Shown: positions 12,567-21,570 of the stretch, one piece after another
How the letters are laid out: the number at the start of each line of letters is the position of its first letter
Numbering within the stretch: position 1 is the stretch's first letter
From: a virus
IMG/VR virus record: IMGVR_UViG_3300048625_000556
Location: 1 to 25,332 of that record
DNA length: 25,332 nucleotides
Reading direction: 5' to 3' (one strand)
Made by a program: the position numbers and the translations under genes
The notes under the pieces: model-generated
Told to the model about the DNA's origin: nothing
Databases searched by the model: none
The model's input: only the letters and a program-made list of their open reading frames with translations

Positions 12567-14541
12567 TGACCTGACCGACGATCTGGACCTCGAGTTTGAC
12601 GGGGCCGACGACATTCTGCGCTCTTGGCGCAAGGGCATGCGGCCCGACCCGGATCTGACGGTGTCGGAATGGGCGGATCAACATCGCTGGCTGTCGTCGC
12701 GCGGTGCAGCCGAACCGGGGCGCTATCGCACCGCCCGCGCGCCCTACTTGCGCGAGATCATGGATGTGCTGTCGCCGCGCCACCCGGCACAGCGGGTCAG
12801 TTTCATGAAAGCTGCACAGGTTGGGGCGACCGAGGCTGGCAACAATTGGATCGGCTTTGTCATCCATCACGCGCCGGGGCCGATGCTGGCGGTGCTGCCA
12901 TCCCTGGAACTGGCGAAACGCACGTCGCGCGGGCGGCTTGATCCGCTGATCGCAGAAAGTCCGGCCCTGCGCGAGAGGGTCAATCCGGCCCGGTCACGCG
13001 ATGCTGGCAATTCGATGCTGTCGAAGGAATTCCCGGGCGGCATCCTGGTGCTGACCGGTGCGAATTCGGCGACCGGCCTGCGGTCGATGCCCGCCCGCTA
13101 CATCTTCCTCGACGAGGTCGACGCCTATCCAGCTTCTGCCGACGAGGAAGGTGATCCGGTCACACTGGCCGAAGCGCGGACCACCACCTTCTCGCACCGG
13201 CGCAAAGTGTTCATGGTCTCGACCCCGACGATCCGGGGGCTGAGCCGGATAGAGCGCGAGTTCGAGGCATCGGATCAGCGCCGGTATTTTGTGCCCTGCC
13301 CCCACTGCGGCGCGATGCAATGGCTGCAATTCGAACGCTTGCGCTGGGACAAGGGGCGGCCCGACACCGCAGCCTACCGTTGCGAGGGCTGTGAAAAGCC
13401 CATCGCCGAGCACCACAAGACGCAGATGCTGGAGCGGGGCGAATGGCGGGCGACGGCCGTTTCCGCCGATCCGCATTCGATCGGCTTCCACCTCTCGGCG
13501 CTCTATTCGCCCTTGGGCTGGAAAAGCTGGCAGCAGATCGCGCGGGAATGGCTGGCGGCGCAGGGCTCGGAGGAAACGCTGCGCGCCGCGCGCAATACCC
13601 TGCTGGGCGAAACTTGGGTGGAATCGGGCGATGCGCCTGAATGGCAGCGGCTGGCCGAACGCCGCGAGGCCTATGGTGGCGTGCAAATCCCGATGGGCGG
13701 GTTGTTCCTGACGGCTGGCGTCGATGTGCAGAAGGACCGCATCGAGGTCGATGTCTGGGCCTGGGGCCGGGGTCTGGAGTCCTGGCTGGTCGATCACATC
13801 GTGATCGCCGGTGGTCCGGACGATCCCGCCTGCTGGGACAAGCTGACAGCATTGCTGGGTCGGACTTGGGCTTGCGCCAATGGCGCGGTGATGGTGATCG
13901 GCAAACTCGCCATCGACACCGGCTATGAAGCCCCGGCGGTTTACGCCTGGGCGCGCAAGCAAGGCTTCGATCAAGTGGCCCCGATCAAGGGTCTGGAAGG
14001 GTTCAATCGCGCGACGCCGGTGTCGGGGCCTACCTTTGTCGACGCCACCATCGGTGGCAAACGTCTGCGCCGGGGCGCGCGGCTGTGGTCGGTGGCCACC
14101 GCCACCTTCAAAACCGAAACCTACCGCTTCCTGCGGTTGGAGCGGCCTTCGGATGAAGATCGAGCGCTAGGTGTACTGGACGCGCCCGGCACCGTGCACT
14201 TGCCCGACTGGATCGACAGCGAATGGCTGAAACAGCTGGTGGCCGAGCAGCTGGTCACCATCCGCGATCGGCGCGGCTATGCCCGCCAGGAATGGCAAAA
14301 GATGCGCGAGCGGAACGAGGCCCTCGACACTCGGGTATACGCGCGGGCCGCAGCGTGGATCCTTGGTGCCGACCGCTTCGACGAGCGGATGTGGCGGCAG
14401 CTGGAGAAACAGGCGGGCGTGGAAACGGCGGCCATTGCGCTGACCGCCGAGCCAGAGAAACCGACAGCGCCCGAGGCCGGGCGCGTTACCACCCCGCGGA
14501 GACGTGGCTGGAAGATCAGCACGCCCAAATACATGGAATGA
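12511..14541 (+). CDS. Terminase large subunit, lambda gpA family
   Basis: A 676-residue packaging motor ATPase and nuclease. The Walker A-like segment is MKAAQVGATEAG (residues 99-110). Walker B is IFLDEVD (198-204) and the coupling motif is STPT (237-240). A zinc-ribbon pair of CxxC motifs (CPHC 263-266, CEGC 291-294) is typical of the gpA/GpA_ATPase family. The C-terminal half carries the RNase H-like nuclease with GVDVQKDRIEVDVWAWG and the later acidic residues. The length fits gpA. It overlaps the small subunit and is followed 3 bp later by gpW, at the head of the morphogenesis operon. Confidence 0.95.
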   Translation: MSDSTSTPSPISGSASDHDDLTDDLDLEFDGADDILRSWRKGMRPDPDLTVSEWADQHRWLSSRGAAEPGRYRTARAPYLREIMDVLSPRHPAQRVSFMKAAQVGATEAGNNWIGFVIHHAPGPMLAVLPSLELAKRTSRGRLDPLIAESPALRERVNPARSRDAGNSMLSKEFPGGILVLTGANSATGLRSMPARYIFLDEVDAYPASADEEGDPVTLAEARTTTFSHRRKVFMVSTPTIRGLSRIEREFEASDQRRYFVPCPHCGAMQWLQFERLRWDKGRPDTAAYRCEGCEKPIAEHHKTQMLERGEWRATAVSADPHSIGFHLSALYSPLGWKSWQQIAREWLAAQGSEETLRAARNTLLGETWVESGDAPEWQRLAERREAYGGVQIPMGGLFLTAGVDVQKDRIEVDVWAWGRGLESWLVDHIVIAGGPDDPACWDKLTALLGRTWACANGAVMVIGKLAIDTGYEAPAVYAWARKQGFDQVAPIKGLEGFNRATPVSGPTFVDATIGGKRLRRGARLWSVATATFKTETYRFLRLERPSDEDRALGVLDAPGTVHLPDWIDSEWLKQLVAEQLVTIRDRRGYARQEWQKMRERNEALDTRVYARAAAWILGADRFDERMWRQLEKQAGVETAAIALTAEPEKPTAPEAGRVTTPRRRGWKISTPKYME

Positions 14542-14544
14542 CGG

Positions 14545-14754
14545 ATGACCCTCGATGACCTGAAACTTCGCCACAGCGCCCTGCTGGCCGCGCGCTACAG
14601 CGGCACGCGGTCGGTCAGCTATGATGGCAAGACCGTGAATTACGGGACCGATGCTGAACTGGCCGCTGCGATCGGCGATGCCGAACGGCGCATAGCCAAG
14701 CTGGAGTACGGTTCAGGGCGTGTGCTTCGGCCCTATAGCGTGAAGGATCTGTGA
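14545..14754 (+). CDS. Head-tail joining protein gpW-like
   Basis: A 69-residue protein with the gpW layout: two helices around a beta hairpin (LKLRHSALLAARYSGTRSVS, YDGKTVNYGTDAELAAAIGD, AERRIAKLE). Lambda gpW is 68 residues and sits in the same place between terminase and portal. It would close the portal before the tail is attached. Its stop overlaps the portal start. Confidence 0.85.
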   Translation: MTLDDLKLRHSALLAARYSGTRSVSYDGKTVNYGTDAELAAAIGDAERRIAKLEYGSGRVLRPYSVKDL

Positions 14755-16259
14755 TGAACTGGCGGCAACGCTTGGGCGCCTTCATCGGTGGGTTCGATGC
14801 CGGCCAGCATCATCGTCGGTTGCGCGGATTCCGGGCAACGCGCGCCCATGTCAACGCGCTGATCGCCGCCTCGGGACCTGACATCACCGCCCGCGCGCGG
14901 TGGCTCGTGCGCAACAACGGCTATGCGGTGAACGCGGTGGAAAGCTGGGCAGCCAACACGGTTGGCGATGGGATCAAGCCGATCTCGAAACTCCCCGATG
15001 CCGCGCGGAAGGAAGAGCTGCAGCGAATATGGCTCGCCTGGACCGATGAGGCTGACGCTGAGGGGCTGACCGATTTCTACGGGCTGCAGCGCCGTGCAGC
15101 ACGCGAGGTCTTCATGGCAGGAGAGGTGTTCTTCCGGATCCGGATGCGCCGCGCGGACGACGGGCTGACCGTGCCTGTGCAGTTGCAGATGCTCCCGGCC
15201 GAGATGTTGCCGCTCGAGCAGACCGGTATCGCGGCCAATGGCAATGTGATCCGGCAGGGGATCGAGTTTGACCGGATTGGTCGCCGCGTCGCCTATCACT
15301 TCCTGCGCCGTCATCCGGGCGACAGCACTGATCCGGGGCTGGCGGGTGATATCGTTCGCGTGCCCGCATCAGAAGTTATCCACGTCATCGACCCCGTCGA
15401 GGGTGGCCAGTTACGTGGCGTGTCGAAACTGGCACCGGCGATCGTGAAGCTGTTCCTGCTCGACCAATATGATGACGCCGAACTCGATCGCAAAAAGGTC
15501 GCGGCGATGTATGCGATGTTCGTGACCTCGCCCGCACCGGAGAACCCGTTCGCGCCAGCCGAGGAGGAGGATGTGCCGACAGGGGTCGAGATCAGCCCCG
15601 GCCAGATCGTGCGGCTGGATCCGGGCGAGGATGTGACCGTGGGCCAGCCTGCGGACAGCGGCGCGACCTATGAACCGTTCCAGTACCGCACACTGCTGCA
15701 AATCTCGGCAGCACTGGGTATCCCCTATCCCTATCTCGCCAATGACATGGTGAAGGGGAACTTCTCAAACTCACGCTTGGCGCTGATCGAGTTCCGCCGC
15801 CGCGTCTCGGCCTGGCAACATTCAGTGATGGTCTGGCAGCTCTGCCGCCCAGTTTACGCGCGCTGGATGGATGCGGCCGTCTTATCCGGTGCGCTCACCC
15901 TGCCCGACTACGAGACCAACCGCGCCCGGCTGCTCACTGCCGACTGGCTCCCGACCAAATGGGACTGGGTCGATCCGCTGAAAGATGCCAATGCCGAAAT
16001 CGCCCAGATCGAAGCAGGGCTGAAATCCCGCACGCAAGCCATCGCCGAGCGTGGCTATGACGCCGAGCAGGTCGATCGCGAGATTGCCGCGGAACGGGCG
16101 CGCGAACGGACGCTGGGCCTCGACTTCCGCCGCCCAGGCTCGCCAGCGCAAGGCGTGCAGGCGGTGCCCGCCGGAGTCGATGGAGCGGACCAGACTGACA
16201 ACACCGACACAACCGACGGCGCGGAAGACCGCCCGCGCATAGACGAGGGCCAACCCTGA
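14754..16259 (+). CDS. Phage portal protein, lambda gpB family
   Basis: A 501-residue portal (head-tail connector) forming the ring through which DNA enters and leaves. N-terminal YAVNAVESWAANTVGDGIKP and FYGLQRRAAREVFMAGEVFF, the GISKLAP-like VSKLAPAIVKLFLLDQYDDA and the C-terminal YPYLANDMVKGNFSNSRLAL are hallmarks of the family. The ATG at 14754 overlaps the gpW stop and has AAGGA 6 bp upstream; a GTG at 14751 is an alternative. The C-terminus is charged and disordered. The stop overlaps the protease start. Confidence 0.94.
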   Translation: MNWRQRLGAFIGGFDAGQHHRRLRGFRATRAHVNALIAASGPDITARARWLVRNNGYAVNAVESWAANTVGDGIKPISKLPDAARKEELQRIWLAWTDEADAEGLTDFYGLQRRAAREVFMAGEVFFRIRMRRADDGLTVPVQLQMLPAEMLPLEQTGIAANGNVIRQGIEFDRIGRRVAYHFLRRHPGDSTDPGLAGDIVRVPASEVIHVIDPVEGGQLRGVSKLAPAIVKLFLLDQYDDAELDRKKVAAMYAMFVTSPAPENPFAPAEEEDVPTGVEISPGQIVRLDPGEDVTVGQPADSGATYEPFQYRTLLQISAALGIPYPYLANDMVKGNFSNSRLALIEFRRRVSAWQHSVMVWQLCRPVYARWMDAAVLSGALTLPDYETNRARLLTADWLPTKWDWVDPLKDANAEIAQIEAGLKSRTQAIAERGYDAEQVDREIAAERARERTLGLDFRRPGSPAQGVQAVPAGVDGADQTDNTDTTDGAEDRPRIDEGQP

Positions 16260-17665
16260 TGCTCCACGCCCGGATTGCCGCGCGCGCCTTCAACACGCCG
16301 TTGCTTGTCGAACCCTCCAAGGCCATGGCCTTTCTGTCCGGCCTCGGGCCGCGCATCCTCGGACGGCGAATTGAACTGGCGGGGGGAAATGATGCGCTTG
16401 AGGGCGTAGCACCCCTGCCCGCCCGCACCGGCATTCTGGCCGGGAACCTCGCCGAGCGCCTGCAGCACCATGGCGACGCGCCATATCCGGTCATGGACGG
16501 CGTCGCCGTGATCGAGATCGCCGGCGTGCTGATCCACCGGGGTGGGTGGATCGGGCAGTCTTCGGGCCAAACCAGTTACGAAGGGATCGCGGCCCAGATC
16601 GAGGCGGCGGCCAGCGATCCGGCGGTCCGCGGCATCGCATTGGAAATCGACAGTTTCGGCGGCGAGGTTGCCGGGGTCTTTGATCTTGCAGATCGCATTC
16701 GTGCAATTCGCACGGCCAAACCTGTCTGGGCTTTCGTCGCCGAACATGCCTTCTCGGCGGGCTATGCGCTCGCCTCCCAAGCCGACCGTATACTCCTGCC
16801 GCGCACCGGCGCACTGGGCAGCATCGGGGTCGTTGTGCTGCATGCCGACATGAGCGGACAACTCGATCAGGATGGGCTGCGCGTGACGCTGATCCATTCA
16901 GGCCGCCACAAGGTCGATGGCAATCCTTACGAGCCACTGCCCGAGACCGTGCGGGACGACATCCAGCGCGAGATCGATGTCTTGCGGTTTCTCTTTGCCG
17001 AGACTGTCGCCGCTGGCCGGGCCGGTCAGCTGAGCCAGGCGGCGGCGCTGGCGACCGAGGCCGCGACCTTCCGAGGGGCCGAAGCTGTCGCCGCAGGCCT
17101 CGCCGATGAAGTCACCGATCTGGCGCGCGGCTTCTCGGCCTTTCGCCAGATGCTGTCCAGCACGCCAACACTCTCATCCATGCGCGCGCGGCGCGCAGCC
17201 CTTCCCCAGAACCGACAGGAGGCACTTATGGCCCAAGAGAACCAGCCCGACGACAGCCCGCAACAGACCGACGCTGACGTGACGGACAGCGCAGAGGGCG
17301 ATGCAACCGATGCGCCGCCCTCAGCGCCAACCCCGGCCCCCGCAGCAGCTCAGCCGCCTGTCGCGGCGGCCCCCGCTCCTACCAATCTGGCGGACCTGTC
17401 CGCGCAATTGCGCGAGGCGGCGGCGGAGATCGCCGAAATCTCGGCGCAAGCGGGCCGCCTCGGCATAGCGATAGATGCCGCTAAGGCGCTGCGCGAGGGT
17501 ACCGCACCGGAGGCGCTGCGTCGGCTGGTGTTGGAACGCGCCAGCGCTGCCGCTGACGCGCGCGACATAGTGGCCGCTCCGCCTTCGCCGGTGCTCCCCA
17601 AATCCGCGGAAAGCCCAATTGTGGCTGCCGCGAAGAAGGCTGCCTCGGCGGGCAGCCGGGGCTGA
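16259..17665 (+). CDS. S49 (SppA-like) prohead protease fused in frame to scaffold, lambda gpC type
   Basis: A 468-residue protein. Residues of about 80-300 are a ClpP/SppA-fold S49 peptidase with nucleophile Ser166 (EHAFSAGYALAS) and likely base Lys218 (SGRHKVDGNPYEPL); GSIGVVV stabilises the oxyanion region. It matures the capsid and degrades the scaffold. Residues of about 320-468 are Ala/Pro-rich and helical (LADLSAQLREAAAEIAEISA) and correspond to the scaffold. An internal start at 17228 with a strong ribosome binding site indicates a separate scaffold product, as for lambda C/Nu3. It overlaps the portal stop by 1 bp. Confidence 0.92.
   Translation: MLHARIAARAFNTPLLVEPSKAMAFLSGLGPRILGRRIELAGGNDALEGVAPLPARTGILAGNLAERLQHHGDAPYPVMDGVAVIEIAGVLIHRGGWIGQSSGQTSYEGIAAQIEAAASDPAVRGIALEIDSFGGEVAGVFDLADRIRAIRTAKPVWAFVAEHAFSAGYALASQADRILLPRTGALGSIGVVVLHADMSGQLDQDGLRVTLIHSGRHKVDGNPYEPLPETVRDDIQREIDVLRFLFAETVAAGRAGQLSQAAALATEAATFRGAEAVAAGLADEVTDLARGFSAFRQMLSSTPTLSSMRARRAALPQNRQEALMAQENQPDDSPQQTDADVTDSAEGDATDAPPSAPTPAPAAAQPPVAAAPAPTNLADLSAQLREAAAEIAEISAQAGRLGIAIDAAKALREGTAPEALRRLVLERASAAADARDIVAAPPSPVLPKSAESPIVAAAKKAASAGSRG
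17228..17665 (+). CDS. Nested scaffold protein (Nu3-like), internal in-frame start
   Basis: AGGAGG at 17217-17222 lies 5 bp before an in-frame ATG inside the protease gene. It opens a 145-residue product that starts MAQENQPDDSPQQTD, has an Ala/Pro-rich linker and then a predicted coiled coil (LSAQLREAAAEIAEISAQAG). In lambda, the scaffold Nu3 is made in the same way from within C. The ribosome binding site is the strongest in the gene, which supports high-level synthesis of scaffold compared with protease. Confidence 0.75.
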   Translation: MAQENQPDDSPQQTDADVTDSAEGDATDAPPSAPTPAPAAAQPPVAAAPAPTNLADLSAQLREAAAEIAEISAQAGRLGIAIDAAKALREGTAPEALRRLVLERASAAADARDIVAAPPSPVLPKSAESPIVAAAKKAASAGSRG

Positions 17666-17700
17666 GCCGCCTCCCCTCACATCTGCGCCGCCCACCTGAT

Positions 17701-17736
17701 CCCCCGCCGTTCCGCCCCGGCGGGGGAATTCTTTTT
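17701..17736 (+). terminator. Terminator-like hairpin between scaffold and decoration gene
   Basis: CCCCCGCC (17701-17708) pairs perfectly with GGCGGGGG (17719-17726) around a 10-nt loop. AATTCTTTTT follows. It lies inside the head operon, so it may attenuate transcription or protect the 3' end of a processed mRNA rather than end the operon. Confidence 0.6.
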
Positions 17737-17762
17737 GACGCTCACATCTTCGGAGATTGCCC

Positions 17763-18143
17763 ATGTCCGCGCTGATCCAACCGCCCACCATGGGCGATGT
17801 TGTCAAATACGAGCTGAACCCCAACTTTACCCGCGAGACCGTCACGCTGCTCGCTGGCAGCACCTACCGCGTTGGTGCCGTACTCGGCCGCATCACCGCG
17901 AGCGGCAAAATGAAGCTTAGCACCGTCCCTGGCACCGATGGCGCACAGATCGCGGCGGCTGTCCTGCTTTACGACATTGATGCCACGGCTGCGGATGCCA
18001 GCGCTGTGGTGCTCCTGCGCGGCCCCGCCGTCGTGTCGAAGGCCGCGCTCGTGTTCGACGCCAGTGTCGATGACGCAGCCAAGACGGTGGCCAAGCACGC
18101 CCAGCTGACAGCGCTCGGCATCATCCCGCGCGACGCCGCCTGA
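17763..18143 (+). CDS. Head decoration protein, lambda gpD family
   Basis: A 126-residue capsid-stabilising protein that trims the major capsid lattice. The pattern (GDVVKYELNPNFTRETVTLL, AGSTYRVGAVLGRITASGK, AAAVLLYDIDATAADASAVV, LLRGPAVVSKAALVF) matches the HDPD/gpD fold, and lambda gpD is 110 residues. The ATG at 17763 has GGAG 7 bp upstream; a TTG at 17757 is in frame but lacks support. It comes right before the major capsid gene, as in lambda D-E. Confidence 0.9.
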   Translation: MSALIQPPTMGDVVKYELNPNFTRETVTLLAGSTYRVGAVLGRITASGKMKLSTVPGTDGAQIAAAVLLYDIDATAADASAVVLLRGPAVVSKAALVFDASVDDAAKTVAKHAQLTALGIIPRDAA

Positions 18144-18210
18144 TCCGGCGGATTGTCCGTTCTCCCCGTCGCGCTTTCGCGCTTCACCTCTCATTCCCCG
18201 GAGTTCTCCC

Positions 18211-19233
18211 ATGACCATCACCCGCAACCCGTTTGACGCGGGCGGCTATTCGCTCGCCGAGATGACGCAGGCCATCAACATCCTGCCCAACCTCTACACC
18301 CGCCTTGGCCAGATCGGCCTTTTCCGCTTCGAGGGCATCACCCAGCGATCCATCGTCATCGAGCAGCGCGAGGGCGTCCTGAGCCTTCTGCCCTCGGTGC
18401 CGCTGGGCGCGCCCGCCACTGTCGGCAACCGCGAAGCCCGCTCGATGCGCAGCTTCGCTTTACCTTGGATCCCGCATGACGATGTCATCTTGCCTGCCGA
18501 TATCCAGGGGATGCCGGCACTGGGGCTGTCGGACGCAGCCGATCCGCTGGTCGAGGTGATGAACCGCAAGCTCACGCTCATGCGCCGCAAGCACGCCCAG
18601 ACCCGCGAATACATGGAGATGAACGCGCTGCGTGGCATCGTGAAGGACGGCGCAGGCACCACCCTCTACAACTATTTCACCGAATTCGGGCTCGAGCAGA
18701 TCTCGGTCGACTTCGTCTTCGGCACGGCGGGCACCAATATCCAGGGCAAGGTCCGCACCGTCTTGCGCGGGATCGAGGACAGCCTTCTGGGCGAGACCAT
18801 GACCACGGCGCATGCCCTGGTCAGTTCCGAATTCTTCGACAAGCTGATCAGTCATCCGAAAACCGAAGAAGCCTATAAGTTCTTCTCCGCCACCGGCGGC
18901 CAGCCCTTGCGCGAGGACATGCGCCGGGCGTTTCCCTTCGCCGGCATCCTCTTTGAAGAATACAATGGCTCGGTCACCCTCTCGAACGGGACCGCGGAAC
19001 GGCTGATCCCCGCTGGCGAGGGCATTGCCTTCCCGATCGGCACGTTCGACACCTTCACCACCTATGGCGGGCCGGCGAACCTGCTGGAAACCGCCAATAC
19101 AATCGGACTGCCGCTCTATGCGCGGCAGATGATGGACGCCAAGGGCCGCTGGATTGACCTGATGACCGAGGCCTCGATCCTGCCGGTGAATAAGCGGCCG
19201 CGCCTCGCGATCCGGATCTTCAGCTCAAACTGA
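18211..19233 (+). CDS. Major capsid protein, lambda gpE family
   Basis: A 340-residue protein with the HK97-like capsid fold as found in the gpE family; lambda E is 341 residues. Typical segments are FDAGGYSLAEMTQAINILPN, GQIGLFRFEGITQRSIVIE, TMTTAHALVSSEFFDKLISH and GEGIAFPIGTFDTFTTYGGP. CGGAG lies 8 bp before the ATG. It is separated from D by a 67-bp leader without obvious extra features. It is the main structural component of the head. Confidence 0.95.
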   Translation: MTITRNPFDAGGYSLAEMTQAINILPNLYTRLGQIGLFRFEGITQRSIVIEQREGVLSLLPSVPLGAPATVGNREARSMRSFALPWIPHDDVILPADIQGMPALGLSDAADPLVEVMNRKLTLMRRKHAQTREYMEMNALRGIVKDGAGTTLYNYFTEFGLEQISVDFVFGTAGTNIQGKVRTVLRGIEDSLLGETMTTAHALVSSEFFDKLISHPKTEEAYKFFSATGGQPLREDMRRAFPFAGILFEEYNGSVTLSNGTAERLIPAGEGIAFPIGTFDTFTTYGGPANLLETANTIGLPLYARQMMDAKGRWIDLMTEASILPVNKRPRLAIRIFSSN

Positions 19234-19244
19234 GGCGAGACAGT

Positions 19245-19556
19245 GTGACCGCCTTTGCCTTTGCAATAGATCTGCTCTTCGCTGACCCGAACCTCGCCCA
19301 TGAGGCCTGGCATCGCAACAGCGAAGGGCAGTTCACCCGCATCCGCATCATTCCGCGGCGGAGCGATGCCATTACGGAATTTGGTGCCGCACGCCTCTGG
19401 TCAGAAACCTTTCGCTTCGACGTCCGGATATCAGAGCTGCCAAATCCCCGGCCGCAGGAGCAGGTGCTGTTCCGCGACGAGACCTTCCTGATCCAAGGTG
19501 AGCCGACCCGAGATCGGGATCGCTTGATCTGGACCATAGAGGCTACGCCCGCATGA
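19245..19556 (+). CDS. Head-tail joining protein (FII-like position)
   Basis: A 103-residue protein, predicted mainly beta (FRFDVRISELPNPRPQEQVL, FRDETFLIQGEPTRDRDRLI), in the slot of lambda FII between capsid and tail genes. A GTG at 19245 is used as start. The stop overlaps the next ATG. The assignment relies on position and on resemblance to small beta-barrel head-tail connectors. The exact family is not certain. Confidence 0.7.
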   Translation: MTAFAFAIDLLFADPNLAHEAWHRNSEGQFTRIRIIPRRSDAITEFGAARLWSETFRFDVRISELPNPRPQEQVLFRDETFLIQGEPTRDRDRLIWTIEATPA

Positions 19557-20185
19557 AAATCGGCATGGAAATCACCGGCAATCTCGCGGCAATGATGGCC
19601 GCAGAGATCAAGGCCGGAGAGAGCGCCGTCAGCAAGGCCGTCGGCGAGGCGGGAAATAGCCTCAAGACCGCCTGGCGTGGCCAGATCACTGGCGCAGGCC
19701 TCGGGGCGCGGCTTTCGCGCACCATCCGCTCCGCGCAGTTTCCAAAGGGCAAGAACAGCCTAAATGCTGCCGCGCTGGTATGGTCCAACGCGCCCGTGGT
19801 CGTGGGCGCGCATGACACCGGCCCACTGATCCGCTCGAAAAGTGGTCTGTGGCTTGCGATCCCTACGGCGGCTGCCGGGAAATCCACGCGGGGTGGGCGT
19901 ATCACGCCGGGCGAATGGGAGCGACGACGGGGGATTCAGTTGCGGTTTGTCTACCGTCCGCGCGGCCCAAGCCTTCTGGTGGCGGAAGGACGGCTAAACA
20001 GCCGAGGTCTCGCTGTGGGCTCGCGGTCAAAGACCGGGCGCGGGGCGACTACAGTGCCGATCTTCCTGCTGGTGCCACAGGTCAAGCTTCGTAAGCGGCT
20101 CGATCTCATCCGCGATGCCAAGGCCGCGCAGGAACGCATCCCGGGCGCAATCGTGGCCAATTGGGTGGAAGGAAAAGTCGGATGA
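19553..20185 (+). CDS. Minor tail protein, gpZ-like (DUF6441-type)
   Basis: A 210-residue protein with an N-terminal helix rich in Ala/Lys (NLAAMMAAEIKAGESAVSKA), then basic RSAQFPKGKNSLNAAALVWS and a C-terminal basic helical end. It fits the tail completion component that follows the head-tail joining gene, corresponding to lambda Z, which joins head and tail. Its ATG overlaps the previous stop and its stop overlaps the next ATG. The DUF label is from memory of similar proteins. Confidence 0.65.
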   Translation: MKIGMEITGNLAAMMAAEIKAGESAVSKAVGEAGNSLKTAWRGQITGAGLGARLSRTIRSAQFPKGKNSLNAAALVWSNAPVVVGAHDTGPLIRSKSGLWLAIPTAAAGKSTRGGRITPGEWERRRGIQLRFVYRPRGPSLLVAEGRLNSRGLAVGSRSKTGRGATTVPIFLLVPQVKLRKRLDLIRDAKAAQERIPGAIVANWVEGKVG

Positions 20186-20604
20186 CACCCCGCGAAACCA
20201 TCCTGACCGCCCTGGCGGACCTCTTGCGCACGATCCCGCATGTGCCGGTGCTGCGCGGCGAGGTCTTGCCGGAACGCATCCCTCCTGCAGGGTTGATGAT
20301 CTTGCGCGATGGCAGCCCGGGCGAGCCTGGCGTGACGCTGTCGCCCCTGATGTACCATTACCAGCACCGGGCAGAGCTTGAGATGATTGTACAAAGCGCC
20401 TCGGCACGGGACGCACTCTTCGACGCGCTGGCGGCGCAGGTTGGCGCCGTGCTTTCTGCCGACCGGACGCTGCAGGGTCTTTGCGAATGGGTTGAACCTG
20501 ACGCGCCCGAGCCGGTTGATCTCGCCATTGACGGGGCTGCGTCTCTGAAAGCGGCGATAATTACCATCACGCTGCACTATTCAACAGCCCACCCGCTGGC
20601 CTGA
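20182..20604 (+). CDS. Tail terminator-like protein (gpU position)
   Basis: A 140-residue protein. It has an N-terminal helix (TPRETILTALADLLRTIPHV) followed by beta strands (YHYQHRAELEMIVQSASARD) and a C-terminal strand AAIITITLHYSTAHP. This matches small tail-terminator proteins that cap the tail tube. It uses an ATG overlapping the gpZ-like stop rather than the upstream in-frame codon at 20161. It lies directly before the tail tube gene, as U precedes V in lambda. Confidence 0.7.
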   Translation: MTPRETILTALADLLRTIPHVPVLRGEVLPERIPPAGLMILRDGSPGEPGVTLSPLMYHYQHRAELEMIVQSASARDALFDALAAQVGAVLSADRTLQGLCEWVEPDAPEPVDLAIDGAASLKAAIITITLHYSTAHPLA

Positions 20605-20629
20605 CCCTTAGTCACGATAGGAGAATACA

Positions 20630-21568
20630 ATGGCACGAGCCCATGGGGCGCGGGCGCAGATGGCGCTTGCGTTCGAGACTGTTTACGGCACGGCGCCCGC
20701 CACGGGGTTCCGCACGGTGCCGTTTGCCAGCACCACACTTGGGTCTGAGCAGCCCTTGATTGCATCAGAACTCTTGGGCCAGGGGCGCGATCCGCTGGCC
20801 CCGATCCGGGATGCCGTCACCGCCGATGGCGATGTCGTGGTGCCAATCGATGTCGAGAACCTTGGCTTGTGGCTGAAGGCGGCTTTCGGGGCGCCTGTCA
20901 CGTCCGGCACAACGCCGAAAACCCACACCTTCCAGTCTGGTAACTGGACGCTGCCGAGCCTGGCCATCGAGACGGCGATGCCCGAGGTGCCGCGCTATGC
21001 GATGTACACGGGCTGCGTTTGCGATCAGCTGAGTTGGCAGATGGGGCGCTCGGGGCTCCTAACGGCGACGGCACGATTGGTCGCGCAGGGTGAAAGCGTC
21101 GCGGCTGCGACGGCCGCGGGCACGACGACTGCGCTGGCACTGCAAAGGTTCGGGCACTTCAACGGGTCCATCACCCGCAACGGCGCGGCCCTTGGCAATA
21201 TCATCTCTGCGGAAGTGACCTATTCGAACGGGCTCGACCGGATCGAAACCATAAGAAGTGACGGGCGCATCGAGGGCGCAGACCCCGGCATGGCGGGGCT
21301 CACCGGACGGATGGAGGTGCGTTTTGCCGACACGACCCTGATCACACAGGCGCTGGATGGAACCCCTTGCGAGTTGGTCTTCGGCTGGAGCCTCGGGGCC
21401 AGCGCCAGCTTTACCTTCACCGCCCATGCCGTTTATCTGCCGCGCCCGCGTATCGAGATCCCCGGGCCGCAAGGCATTCAGGCCACGTTTGATTGGCAGG
21501 CCGCAAAGGCTGCAAGCCCCGCACGCCTGTGCACCGCCGTCCTCGCCAACACCGTTGTAGGATACTGA
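20630..21568 (+). CDS. Phage tail tube protein
   Basis: A 312-residue protein with N-terminal ARAHGARAQMALAFETVYGT and the central segment DGDVVVPIDVENLGLWLKAA, FGAPVTSGTTPKTHTF typical of the Siphoviridae tail tube family (Phage_TTP). It would polymerise around the tape measure. AGGAG lies 7 bp before the ATG. The C-terminal half resembles an additional beta domain (SASFTFTAHAVYLPRPRIEI). It is followed 2 bp later by the G gene. Confidence 0.88.
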   Translation: MARAHGARAQMALAFETVYGTAPATGFRTVPFASTTLGSEQPLIASELLGQGRDPLAPIRDAVTADGDVVVPIDVENLGLWLKAAFGAPVTSGTTPKTHTFQSGNWTLPSLAIETAMPEVPRYAMYTGCVCDQLSWQMGRSGLLTATARLVAQGESVAAATAAGTTTALALQRFGHFNGSITRNGAALGNIISAEVTYSNGLDRIETIRSDGRIEGADPGMAGLTGRMEVRFADTTLITQALDGTPCELVFGWSLGASASFTFTAHAVYLPRPRIEIPGPQGIQATFDWQAAKAASPARLCTAVLANTVVGY

Positions 21569-21570
21569 CC

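Noticed and set aside
12994-13974. 326-codon minus-strand ORF opposite the terminase large subunit
   Set aside because: It is antisense to a gene with clear motifs, rich in Arg/Pro/His, without family resemblance. A long open antisense frame is expected at this GC content.
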